Shown: piece after piece, positions 44,201 through 58,051 of the stretch | How positions within the stretch are numbered: position 1 is the stretch's first letter | Layout: every line of letters starts with the position of its first letter | Assembly (NCBI GenBank): GCA_024699855.1 | Contig: JAMPIQ010000002.1 | Span: 16,120,001 to 16,184,000 of the forward strand | DNA length: 64,000 bases | Reading direction: 5' to 3' | Origin: Aphelenchoides besseyi | Lineage: Eukaryota; Nematoda; Chromadorea; Rhabditida; Aphelenchoididae | Made by a program: the position numbers and the translations under genes | Notes under the pieces: model-generated | Told to the model about the DNA's origin: nothing | Databases searched by the model: none | Seen by the model: only the letters and a program-made list of their open reading frames with translations

Positions 44201-47200
44201 TGGGGTTTCTTTCTGACAAAATTTGGGATTATTTTCGTCTTATCGAAACGTTAATCTCAAGGAGCTTCGTGGGATGAACGAAATACTTTCAATTGTGATC
44301 TTAAGTCTCATCTCCAAAAGTCACGTACCCAACAAGCCCTCTGCCCTTTTAATTTGAAACATAAAGTTTTTTAGAGGTCTTGAAGTCATTGAACACTTCG
44401 AACTTTTGTTGCAGTTACACACTGCCAGAAAGGTTGTGTCCGACAACCTTTGGCGTCAAATTAAATTTTTTCTCGTGCACAAAAGAGCAAACAAACTTGT
44501 CGGCCTCCAGATTTTAATCGCACAACCGACAGTTTTCTTGAACCCGGAAAACAATTTCTTTCGACCAAACATCCGCAACAGCGTTCGCTCTTTTTTCTTT
44601 TGTAAGTCGAACAGCTCAACTAATAAGTTTGTTTAGTCATTGAATTAACCTCAAAACTTTTGTGACGAGATCTCTTCGAGATGCTTTGTGACCGGCTTCC
44701 TCGAACAAAACAACCACTTTCGAACCCAATAAAACAAACGACACGTTTGAATTGGTTACTGGCAATTGCGACGGTTCAAAGCATCGTAAGACGATGAAAA
44801 CAAATTGGTCGAACGACCACGTGTTTTCACCACCGACGTAAACATTCGCATCGATCATATCGTATAGGGGAAGTGTTGAGTACATGAAACGGCTCGGTCA
44901 ACGTCGAAGCTTCTAATTTAGACATGACCGTTGATTCGAACATTTCAGCATCAAATTCAAACGTCTAATTGAACATCGACGATTGCAAACATTCCATCGA
45001 TTTGGGTTCCACCGTTCCCAGATGTTTTGAAACCCGGGAATTGCTACTCGGAGAGGGGAAGTGAGAAACGTGATCTTCCGAAGTTATCGTGATTTCAATC
45101 TTCGGACGAAAGATCGGACGTCTCTAAAGTAAAATTGCAATTTCGCACCGTCGAAACGAGCGGCGATAAATTTTGTCGAATGGCCAACGGGGATTTCGTT
45201 CAAACGTCGACTTTTTCGGGAGAGAAAGAATGGAATTGCATTTTGAAATACGACCTTTGATTCGACAAATTGGCGCCCAATTTGACGACCCAAAGTCGGT
45301 AGTCGAACTGGAATCTACAGGTCGATCTCGACCGGGAAGTACGATGAGTTAACAACTGCGGCGCTTGTTATACGATAAGTGCACTAACGTAAACGTTGGG
45401 AAATTCGATTCCTTCGTTCTTTTCTGGTAGCATTTACGTAAACGAAGAACTTGTTAAAATTTGTCTGAATACGAAAATTGTTCTCAAATGTAATCGGATA
45501 GCGGCCGTTCTTAGGCCTCTCTCTGCAACTATTAATGATCTGAAAGTATGGAGGAGGAGAATACCCGATTATGTTAAAGTCCATTGAAATGTTTATACGT
45601 GGAGTGTTTGCTCAAAAGAGAAAGTCTTATTCTTACATGTGTTTTTGTAATCAAAAGCGTTTCGATTATGTTCACCCACTTATCGGGCCTCGCAACGAGA
45701 TTTCCCACGAATTTGCGTCAAAGTGAAAAGACTTTTTAGGTTTTCTTATGTTTGTACTTTCTATTCAACAAACGTTCCTGAATGTGTCCTTGAAGCGTTC
45801 GCAACGACGACAATCATACGCAAAACAACCTTCAAAAACGTTCGGCTCTTGAGCCCAACGACGCAAACGTCCACACGCTCGCGATCTTTTTGTTCTCGCG
45901 CAAAAAACAATAACGTACTCTATGGCTCTTTTTTTCAGGCCGTCCGCATCATTTGCGGCGCAGAGACTCAAAAAATGCCAACTGCGTCCCAAAAAAAATT
46001 GTTTTCGTTTTTAGAGTTCACCGACGCACGCAAAATTGATGGTTCCCAAAAAGAAGAAGAAGAGGAGAATTCGCGCGCTTGTCCAACAAAAACAAGAAGA
46101 CAAATGCGCGAGCCGAAGAAAAATGTGTTCTTTGTTCGTTTGATTTGTGAAGCCACTGGTTGTGCAGAGTCGGAATGCCGATGGTCATGAGGTTGTTGGC
46201 CTTGGGAAAGAGTCGATTACTCGAAGTCAATTCGACTTTCGAGCTTCTGCGACCATTCGATTTGAATTCCAATCTTCTGTTCAATGAATCTCTTTGAATG
46301 TCATTTTGAGTGTGTTCACCTCGTGGCTTATGAAAACTCGACAGTCCTCGAGTATACCGAACTCGTTTTCGAGCTTAATGGATTTTACGACTCCGTCCGT
46401 TTCCACTTCCTGGTTCGGGAACGGCGAAGTGAATGGGCGAAGAGGATGAGGTGTTGCGGGAGGAAAGGAATAACAATCACATTCATGCTCGCATTCCATT
46501 TGATCGAATTGCTTTTTCACGTCTGAGAGCTCTTCGGGAGGGGAAATAACGAATAATTTTATGGTCTTCGATTAAAGTTAATCTTATGGACGATTTCGCA
46601 AAAACGTACAGTAAAAGATCTCGAAGATCGTACACTTTTCTTTGGTGCAATCGATGTTCACAAGTTTGTTTAATTCAAACGCCTCGCTCTCTTCTATTCG
46701 ACAGTGTAGGTTCCACTCCCGACTATAGTCAAACCCAGTTCGTACAGGCGGCGCCGTTTGAACTCGACAGCTGAAATTTCACACCGTCGAGCAATTTGGT
46801 CGAAGACGTTTCGGTTTACACGACAGTAAATTTGCTACAAAAAACATCCTGAAACAATACGCCCGTTGATTTTCGGTCGATGTGTTCGACGAGAAATCGG
46901 TCCAAATTTCGCTGGGGGATTTCGAAGCATCGTCGAGAAGTTTAAGCGACATGTTTGTGGTCTACAAAATCATCGTCGGATTATCATATGTGAAGGCGAC
47001 GGAATTGACATGATCTTTGAATATGGTCGATTCGGGACCGTAAATATTCGATGACCTCTCAAAACTGCTAATCCGTATCGTTAAAAGTTTCTTTGCGATA
47101 ATTCCTTAAAGTCACCAAAGATCTCTTACTCATTAGCGCATAGATCCAAAATTTTGGAGCACCGGGAAGTAACACGTTTATTTTCTCAAGAGCAGTTTGT

Positions 47201-50200
47201 TATGATTCTCAAAAGTCGCCACGTAGAATCGATGATGAGAAGTCGAAATCCGAAAATGTTTTTGTTATCGAACAAAATGATTTGGGCCTTCTGTTGTATG
47301 ATTCAGACTGTGGGAGCGAAGTTGTTCGAGACGTGAAAACTCAATCATGTTCCGAATCGATCAGTTCGAAACAGAAGCTCGTGCTTTGTCTGGCGATTCG
47401 AATGCTTCCGCTAACGAGTGAATAGACGAGGAGGTTGTTTCGATTTCTGACTCACGACTGTTGCCAAATTTTCGTTGTGTCTATTCGTGACTAAACAGTT
47501 CGATGATCATGTCGCCGTGAATTCGTATTTCAATGGATTGTCTTGAGAGGAAGTTTTAATCATTGTATTAGTCGATTAAATGGGGACTCCGCAACGAAAA
47601 CAAACTCCGACGTAAACACTTAAACGCCTCAATCAACACTTTTCGGACGCCCGCTACGATGATTGCGGATTTTTGATTGACAGGTCAATGAGTCGGCTGT
47701 TTTTTGGTCGTAAATCGAAATGCAAATATCAGCTGATTTCGTACGAGCAATTAAGAATGAGGGAAGGGTAGGAGGGTGGACGATAAAGAGATGAGCTTAA
47801 ATGTCTAAACGGTAATTCGCTTAGCGTTACAATCTCAAAGTCACTAATCTTTGGAGTGCAATGAAAACAGCTAACTGGCCGTTTTTACAACCGTTCACGT
47901 TTGCTGATAAGAAAGTAGAGGAACTCAAATAACAAAGTTTTTCGAATCACCAACTTCAAGACCAGACACCTCGGAACCGGTACGGTAATTGCGGGCAGCG
48001 AAGTTCGATTTTACGATGTTCGGTTTCATGTCCGAACTGATAAACGCGCGAACAGACCCAACGACTCCGCAAAGTCTTGTGTCATTTTAGATATCAAAAA
48101 TCGAAAAGCAATGTAACCATGACACTCCGTTAGAGTTGACTGTTAAGTTATTTGAACATAAAGTTTCGTAGTTTGGGAATACGATTTCGACTTGTCAATG
48201 GAAAACAATTTGCGTTTCCTCGTCCACTTTCGGAACGTGAAGATCCGCTCTTGACTATTTCGGTCGACTGTTATTTTTGGTTTGCGTTAACATGAATATC
48301 CTTTTTTGATGTTCTTTTCGTGTGTTAGAGTCGTATTTTCGGATTCAACACGCTTCGACTCACACCCCTCGGTCGGATGTCCGTTCGCGGACGACGAACG
48401 AACTCGCTGGTCGATGTTGTGAGGTCTCATATGAGATAGAACGAGTTGATCCCGCGTCCAATTAGCTTCGTTACTCTCATTCATACATGGAGAAAGTCTC
48501 TCTACGTGCTTTCTCCAAAGTACATAGTTGACTTCAAAAGTTGAACTCTCGTGGGAGAAAGCCATTGACGTGTGTGTTGCTAATCCTACCACGGAAGATA
48601 CGCAAAACCGTGGATCCAAAGTAACCGTCTTTGCGTTAAGCGAACTGCTCGTTAATGTTTAATTAGAAAGTTTGAAGCATATTAAGAGGCTTCAAAGACA
48701 TGAAAACGTTTTTGTACGAAACCCCACAGACATACAAACCGATTTATGATCGTACGTCAACTCATGAAGTTGCCAATTGGGGAAGATTGTGTGTTTCCGG
48801 GTCTTAAGGTCCTCATTAAACGAACATAAACAATCGGCGTTTGTTTGCGAAAACTAATTTTGGAGTGTGTTGGAGCGTTTTCAAAAATTTATGTCATCAT
48901 TTTTCGTAATGACATCTGCGCGTTTGACAATGAGGTCCGAACAAAAAAGTTTCGTACTTTCCTTTAACCAACCAAACCAAACAATCGCGTCTTTAGGAGC
49001 ATTAAAGCGTGTGAAAATCTCTTTCTAATTCGAGCCTCAAAGCTGATTGAGCAATCAAAGTCGTTTGCAAGCTGCATCGAAGTGTTCATTTGCGGCTAAT
49101 CACTTAAACTTTTACCGAACTTCAACCTATTGTTTCTCGTTTGTCACAACGAACTTGTCGTTTATGTCCGAAACGTACGATTGGATTGACGTGATGGAAG
49201 AAATATGCCAAGACGATTCGTGTATGCGCCGTCGCATTCGTCCAAAACAGCTGCCGACTCTCAGCGTAATACGATTCTCGGTCATATTTTAAGTTCATTA
49301 GTGTTTCTCTCCTATGCTCACCATGTTCGCGAGCGTAATCTCATTTCGACGCACATTCTCGACCCGTTGCAAAGCACGTCGACAATTTGCAACCCAAGTA
49401 TCCTGATGAGGGGGACTTGTTGTTCGAGCAACTTTATTTAGAACGCTCGTTCTACAATACTCTCGACGTGGTTCGCGTTTTGTGTGAAAGAAAGTGGTTT
49501 TGAGTGCCTTTCATTTTGTCGAAACTTTTGCCGTTCGTTTGTAGCGGAAACCGAAAAACCCCCACGTTCGTTTCCGGCGTTTATCTTCTCAATTTGGCCG
49601 CCGTAGAAATTTGCGACTTTAAAACACTAAGCGAAATAAACAGTCCCAAACGATCGTATATTTTGCGAACACTTTTTCTTATGCTATCGCCCAAGAAGTT
49701 TTGGTTGTGTTTGCCTTTTGCAACGCCACGAATCGATTGTCTCGTGCGACTGAAGGCCGAACACTCTCAACGCTCTTAACCTTTTCGATGCGCAAAGGAG
49801 GGGCGGCCATAAATTTTGGTTTGGCATATTCTGTCGAGAATTGATCGGTCGGCGGTTTTGTTCGTTGGATGTCCATTCGCGCAATTATGAGTCTTGGACC
49901 TTCTATTCTTCCGAGCTCCTCTCGTTTACATACGAAAATTGGGTTCCTGTCTAACGATGCAAATGACCTTCGCCACGGTCCAAAGACCATTTCGGACGGA
50001 GGGGACCGTTTTATGGGCATGTTTTCGTTTTTCAGTCACACGCTTCGCGAGTTCATTTCGGTCACGGATTAGGAGCTTACAAAAGTGAGTTGTTGCCAAT
50101 GCAATCGTCTGTTTAATGGCTACAATGTTTTGGCGGAGTCAAATTTCTCACGTAGGCCGTTGGGTACACAAATTTGTATTGACATCCCAAGCAAATGGAC

Positions 50201-53200
50201 TCTCGATCTTCACGTGTCATTCATCCGTTGTTTCCGAAAATAATCACCTTCCCGATCGATAGCAACCTTCGATCGTTGTTTCAACGATCTTTTCACACGA
50301 ACTCGTTTGCCGACTTCTTTCCATCACGTTTCGGGGCGGACATTCGCTCGAAAAACTTTTCCGAAACCGTCGAAAGACTTTTGCTTTTTTCGGGAACGTG
50401 CGGCCACAAAACGAATGGTCGTTTAATAGACGTGAAGTTCGCTCTAATTTCGAAGAGTAGTGCAAAGTCTAAAACGCGTTTGATTGATTAATTGAAAGGG
50501 GAATAACGTGAACTTCTTGTGATCTTCTGTTCAAGAACGCGATTGTTGGGGATTGATCGACGAGAGAGCTTTGCATTCGAACTACTTGGTTGTTGTTTGG
50601 TTTCAGTAAAAAACAAGCAGTTTAGTAGCATGCAAACAAATAGCAGCTTAACAGCGCGAGTTCAACGATTCAAACAAATTCACGTGCCAATTGATTTCCG
50701 TTCGAAAAATTTTTTGACGACAGTTCGAAGTTTCGAGAGTACTTGCGCACTTCCATGAGCTCATCTATCAATGGAACCCTTTTTCTTATGATCGACTGTC
50801 AGTGTTTGTGCACGAAACTGCTCTTTTTACGTCATCGAGGTGGTCAATTTGTTTGCGAAAGTTTTTCACTTTCACTCGTGGGTGGTTTGGGAATTCTTTT
50901 CTGTAACTTCGAACACGTCTGTTCGCGAATAAGTTGTCATCAAGTTCTGAATCAATTGGAGAACAGAAACGATGCACAGAGGAGTAGTTCTGTTGACAAG
51001 AACTTTCGGGCAATTCATTTCTGTATGGAAATGAACTTTCAAATCTCCGGCTACCGTAAACCACAATTAAGAGCTCCAAACTATGAACGTAAAGCGGAAG
51101 GCTGATTCGGTTTCCGGAGGCTTTGGTTCCATGAATCTAATTGCAATTCTTGATGCAAAGCAAAATTTGTTCGATTAAAAACTCTCAACACGTTTTTGCA
51201 CCTGCGACCGGTTGAGTTGGTCTTCTGATTTTGTTAGCACTTGATCAAAGGTTATCGTTAAATTGAATTCCTACTCACAAGCATAAAGCAGCTGCCCAAT
51301 TCAACCGCAACACCGAGATTTTTGGTCTTTGCGTATGATTGTTCGGTTTTGATGTCGAGATGGGAGTCGCGTTGCGCACGCATCGCTTCCCTCAAGATCG
51401 TTCGGATGTAGAGTTGTGGTTTCTGCAAGTTTCGTTGGGTCATGTGAGTTGGTTGGACAGCGGCCGTCCGTTTTTGATGAATTGAAAATGAAATTGTTTC
51501 TCAGCCACTCCGCGTTGCGTCTTGACGAGTCGGAACGCGCACAACGAAGTCCACGAATTAGCTCGACAGTCGTTTTGTAACGTCCGTTGGCCTTCCTCTC
51601 GCGCCAAAAGCCCCGAGGCAAACAAACGATGCGGGAGGTCGATGGGAGGGGGAGAACGTGAGAACGAAGGCTTCGAATGAATTTTCGATTAAAATTCCGC
51701 ATATTTGTTCGAGAATCGAAACGCTCGGCTAATTATGCGAATAACTTAACGACGCTACCGAAGTCAATTATAAATCCGCCGATGTTCAAAGATCGAGCTC
51801 ACTCTCTCCCGGATTTCTTGATGACCTTCCGGACATGTCACGGTGCTTTCTGAGTAGCTGCACGTCCGCATGAATGGACGGAGACAAATTTTGGGACCAC
51901 TCAAAGGCAAAAACTGAAGAACATGAAAAAACGTTCGCATTGAACTTTTCGAGATCCGGTCGACTGTTATGATTCATGAGCTCTGTGTGGTCTTCCTCTT
52001 CACGAATCTTAAGACTTCCACTTCTTAAAGCAAACAGTAGCGTTTGCTTATGAGCATTCCGATAGTTGCAGCACACAACTTCCGTGTCATCAACTTCACA
52101 ACAAAATTCGTACACTCAAATGTCGCGCAATCGTACGACATCGCTTTGTTGTCGTGGCAATTTTATTAGTTTTGTGTTGGAGCTCTTCAACGCCTCGCTT
52201 TTGCCCAACTCTGTGGCAACTCACGGCGGGTTCCGCTCTTCGAATTATAAAGTGCGAAAAGTTTTTTTATAACCAACATGTCCGCTCAAGATTCGGACAC
52301 TGGAAACCACGTCCGACACTTCGCAAAAAGCTTTGTTTTCATGTTACTCTGTTTGAAATCTCGTTTTCATTGACTCTGTTGCTCGCTGGCAATCTGGTTA
52401 TCGATTTGAACGAACTTCAAGTTGGAAATGTGAATCCCACGGATACCAAATGAGAATGCAAACTTAAAGTCATACGACCGTCAATGTTGTCGGGTACGAA
52501 ATCGTACGGTTTGAGGGACCAGAAATTGATGGTTTGCTCAAACGGACCACACCCGTTGGTTTAATTTGTAGCCGCTTTAGGCGGCCACTTGAAGCGTCTA
52601 AATTTGAACAGGCGTCTCGCTAATTAAACCAACTTCTCCATCAAAAGCATTCGTTTCGTCTGTTATTCACTTTGCGAAATTTCGTATTCCAAGCTTGAAA
52701 CGATAATGACCGAAAAGCCTAGTGACTTTCCGTCCTGATTAGAAGTCCGGCTCTTGCGGGAATTGGATTTGTTACGCTCGAATGTGCGTATCCGTGAGTT
52801 GAGAGCCAAATGCCATTGAAGAGTTCCATGAAATTGTTGAAGTTATCAGAATGTCGATTCCTGATACCGATAGTTTAGTTGACATTCGAGCCACGGGTTT
52901 GTTGGCAATGTTTCAATGGAGACCACAAACTTTATTCGTTACATTCAAGTTGCTGAGATAACTTGACAAGAACCCGCAATTAGCCACAACGATTCGAAGA
53001 AACTCAAACCTTGTAGTTTGTATTCGTTACGCTCATTGCAATCTCTTCCTTCGCGTACTTTGCTCACATATCGCCACTAGAAACAACAAGATCCGCACGT
53101 TTCGTCGAACTGAGCCGTGAGCTATCAGTGCGAAGGTCCCCTCTCGAAATATTCAAATGAATCATAGAGTTGTTTGATCATCTTCCACAAAAACTTCCGG

Positions 53201-56200
53201 AGCGTTGACATCTCGGTGAGCACACGCTGAAAAGTCATTTTGGAATTCGGAATTGAAAATCTAAATTGGGAACACTCACCACCATCAAACGTCTCTGTTT
53301 ATTCAGCCGGTTAATTGGTTCTTGGCCTTTCCGTCCGCGAGGTTTGTTTATGGTTTCCGTTTTGCATATCAAATTTCGTCGAATTTGCACGATGTTACAC
53401 ACGTTCCCCATCTGTTTATGGTCGTGATTGGACTACGGAAATGTGTCGTCCAACAATCGGTTAGCCGTTTGCTCTCTCAAAGTAGGGGGCGAAACATACA
53501 CGTCTTGTTGAATTCGTAATAAAAACAATCGTTGCACTTTTAACTGAATTCCAACGCTGTGAAAAGGTCAAGGAGCAGGAATAATTCAAATGCGGTTTAT
53601 GAAATGACGAGAATTTTAAAAGGGCCATTAAATCGATGAGCATCGACCGAAATAGTAGTCGTGAGTATACGGTAGGGTAAGCTCGAATGGTGCAAAAGTT
53701 TCGGTTCTATAAAAAAGTTTTCGTGTGTTTCGAGTTGATGGATCGATGACAATAAAAAACGTCCAGCAACTCGCGCACCTCCGTCGATGTCTCCTTCCGC
53801 GAGTCATCAGTCATAAAAACTGCGGCAGCGTGTTCACGTCAATGGCTTTTTCGATTCGCCAACTTATCCCTCTACTGACTACTTTGTTCTTGCGCAAACA
53901 TGAACTTCTACGAATGTCATAGTCGAAGTTTTTGGAGTCAATCCTGAAGTACAAAGTCTATTCGAAGGGAATATTTCGGTCGCGTGTTTCCGTTCTGGCC
54001 ACCTCCTCGTTACGTGACTCTTGTGATTTTATCGTAAAAGTCGAAACAATATGATCAATGAACTTTGGAAACCCTTCAAAAGCTGATGCTCAATCCTACG
54101 GTCAAACATTCGGTTCCATTTTTGTGGTTTTTTGTTCGGGACGAAAAGTTCGTTCGCTGTCTCAAGGACTCGGTCGGGAGTTCATTTGTCAATTCAATCG
54201 TCTGATGGCAATTGGCAGCAAATGAGCGGCAACCAAAAAAACGAAGAGCCATTTGTTTTGGTTGTCATTTGTGTTCCATTCGGTGGTGGTCTCTCAAACG
54301 AAACTTTTCGAGATTCGTCCCAAAAACCTCAGCTGTTCGGCCGCATCCGAACCTCTATGCAACTTATCATTGCCGTTCGAAGTGATAAGTGTGGATCTCG
54401 AGTTGTCGTCACTTTGATCTCGAATGGCTCGAAGATAAACGACGTTTGTTTTTTTGTAGCATAACGGGTGTGTGGCAGCGAACGTGCAAATTGCCACTTT
54501 TTTTAAGACTCATTTCTCTCTCCAACATTCGTTCTCTGTGGCCGAGCACGAGTCTTTTGAGGGTCGCGCACCATCGTCTTTGAAAAAATGTTTGTTACGA
54601 TCATAACAACATGTGCCGAGTATGTTGATGAAAAGATGTGTTTAGCTTCAATACCAATTGTTCGAATCAATTCGAGACGATAAGGTTCATTATCGCTCCT
54701 TTCGATTTCTATAGTCGCTTACTTGTGTGTGACCAAATGTCATTTACATTTGAATGGAAGTCGATTAAACGATGCAAACATGAGAGTTACATTTGAATTC
54801 TCACGAAGAGCGAATCGTTTTTATGATCGAAGTGTTTTCTTTATTAAGCAGCTCGTTGTTTTTCATCGCTCACGCGACACATCGACGGCCAAATGGTGAG
54901 CAGTTAAAAGCACAAAAAACACAACTGGCCGCCTACTCGTCTAGTCAGACTATGGCAATCATCTCGAGATCAACACGCGGCTGATCTTTACAACGTTTCC
55001 GGTTAACAGTCGTCTATTCGAATTCCACCGAGCAAAACTCAACTTCTGTCGAAGGAACGTAAACACAGAATCCGTCCTCTCACTTCACAGCGAACGGATT
55101 TCGTAGGCCTTGAAGTTGGAAACTATTTCTACGCATAAAATCTGTAAACGAACTTTTCAGCGTGAGTCATCTATTCCTTGCAAATTACTATCTTGCCGTG
55201 TCCGACATTTCGATGTTTTGAAATCAACTCGTTCAACTGATGCGCGAGCTTTTTGACGTCAAAATCCCTCTCGCGAATGTGATCTTTGTTGATCTTTTTC
55301 GCTTCCAGCTTGAGAAGTCAATGCGCGAATCGTCGAATTTCCGATTTCGCTTGTTAAGCGAACGATCTTTGTTCTTCCATAACTTCATCGAAGATCGTCG
55401 AACATAGTGAAAATACTCAAACGAGTTGTTGCTGTGTACATATAAAAACCATCGAATGCTCGCAATAAGCCAAAACCCAATGAATTGGCGATTGCTTTCG
55501 TTTACAACTGAAAAAAGAAAACGTTCCAGTTGTTGACGATCTCAACTCTCCGTTCGACTATTGTACTCTTTTGAGGCACAACAACAATGGAAAAGAACAT
55601 CGAGGGGTCGTTCGACGGCAATTGTTGTTATTGTTTGGAGAGATCGTGTCGTGAATGTTCGCGATTGTTGTTAACTCAGCGGCTATTTTTGGCATCGTAT
55701 GTGTTCTCCAACCATCTCAGAACTAAGATCTTTCCATCGATTGCATATCATTCGATCATTTCTCAATGTACAGTAGTGCAGTTAACATTTTTTTCTTCCG
55801 AAAGTTCGGTGTATGACCGAAGGCGTGTGTTTATTTGTCTTCCATTTTTATTAAACGAAAAGACGGAACTTAAAATCCGTTGGCTTCCAAAATTCAAGTG
55901 GTGCGCGTTACGTCGCAAAAAAGCGCCGTGATTGTGAAGACTTCCAATGGGCTTGGAGTCTTTTCGTTTGCTCAGAAGATTTTTCGAGACAAAGTGATCA
56001 AATAGAACGAAAAGAAACGTCCGCAGACTTTCAAATTCGAAACGTTTTCGTAACTCTCGCCATTTCGATACGATCAGTTCCGAGGCCTCAATTCCAGTGA
56101 GTGAAGACTGTTAGTCGATTTGTTTAACAAGCCAAATCACGCCGCTCGGATCTTCAATGTAAACATTTTTGATTGCAAATTTGAGCCCAAAATTGCGTCA

Positions 56201-58049
56201 ATCACGTGAAATCGCACTCAACGAAAGCTATCGGTCTTGTTGCCTTGTGAATCCAATTAAACGAGCAGACAAAGGACCGCGGGTCAGCAGTTCAATGCCG
56301 ATCAGCAGCCAACTGTTGCTTATCACGAAAAGAGAGTTTCTGTTCCGATCGCCATTCCTGCAGAATCTCAATGGTGCCCACTTGTTCTTCGCTTTGAGTT
56401 GTTCGTTTCGAAGTGTTGCGGCGAAAAATGATGCCCGAGTTTGGACGTTAATCTACTTTGTGATGATCTCAATTAGAAGAAATCCGAGAGTTTCGAGGTG
56501 TCAATCTGTTATTCGAGACGTTCGATGAGCACAGTAAACGGAGAGGAATACGTGCCGTTTTTGATGACAAGGTTTCATGTTTGGCTCTTGGTTCCCGTTG
56601 CGTGACGATGCAAATGAATCCAATGGAGATTTTTCGTTGTATTTCGCTTGTCAATTGCGCGTGACCGTGTTGGCAGACCGTCGAATTCATGAGAAATTTT
56701 TGACGAATGTGTTTGTGATCCTTGGCCTTACCATTTTGTGTTATTTCTCAATCGTATAATTGCGCGAAATTGTATGCAACCACTGACATTCACCGATGGG
56801 GCGGAGAGCGATTTGGCCATAAATTAAGAGGACTACGAATCATCAACGTCCCTTAACGGCCGTCACGACTTCAACATCCACATCGAACAAATGGGCGTGG
56901 TTGACTGGATATTTGGCTGAAGAAGGCGGTACTCTTGATGTCGAGATGGAATGTTTAAATGTTTCGTATAAAGTCGGTTGTCAAGTGAGCCGTTGAATGA
57001 ACGGTTGGTTGTCAATTGAAAGCAATCGATGCGGTTTGGAGGGGAGAGTTTCACAATTTTCGTCGATGGCCAACTTCTAATCAACAATCGCAGCATGTTT
57101 TTGTTGCGACGATCAGCTACTTAAAAGCTCTGAATTGTTGTATAAACGAGCATGTTTACGTTGATCACAAAGATCGACCGAAGGGACATTCGGTGTCCCG
57201 CCCTTTCAGTTGGAAGTAGGCGGAGCTTCAGCGTTTCGTTCTTTCGCTCGACTCCACCCCTTCAACGTTTTTCCGCTTTTGGATGGCAGTTTTGAAGGTC
57301 GAAGCAGCGGCGGTTGGAAACTCAACTTTGCTTTTTTCTCCCGCTGGGTTCCGAGAGAAAACGATCGACAACGTAGTTGAACTTTCTGATCTTCTCATTA
57401 CAATCATATCATTCGATAGTTCATAGACAAAGTTCATTCCGTTGAAACAAACTTGCAACCCTTCTCATTTACCATCTCCGATTCTAATCGACGTTGCAAT
57501 CGATTAACTGTTTCCAATCAACGACTAATTCGATGGGTTCCACTCGCGATCAGTTTGTCCATTGCGGTGCGTTGCGCTCCTATTTCGTTGGGCTGGTCAA
57601 CGACAGAAAGATGATCGTTGCGTCAACGACGACATGTCTTTTCGATGCGAAGAAATTTGTTTACAACACACTTCGACGGAACATTTTCGGTGTTAAAGGC
57701 GCATGAAACGTTTTCGTTGATTCAAAGATAAAAACATTTGCGAAAATCGTTGACGTTTATTTCACGATCTAATGCGTTTTCTGGCCATCAAAGAACTTCT
57801 TTTCGAAAACACACGATTCCGACGATCGTTTTCCGAGCGCGTGTTCTTTGACGGCGCAGATGTCCGGGTTAGTTTGCCGCGTTGTTGTCGTGATCCCAGC
57901 GATTCGAAGAACGTCGGGAGCCTTTGAGTTTTATTTCCGTGTTTTTCGAAAAACGTGTCCATCAAGATTCTCATGAGATAAACAAGCTTAACGGGGCATT
58001 CAAAAGCCACGTTCTTGATTCCAAATGTTCTAATCAGCTCACCGTTTTC
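41287..58049. other. About 17 kb without a resolved gene
   Basis: Frames of 60-150 codons are scattered on both strands (for example minus 44637-44885, minus 45084-45293, plus 50195-50491). Several read like protein for 20-60 residues and then break by stop or frame change, with few convincing splice sites. This could be a gene desert with decayed genes or old mobile elements. I found no terminal repeats, transposase motifs, tRNA or other RNA gene. Confidence 0.35.
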
Positions 58050-58051
58050 AG

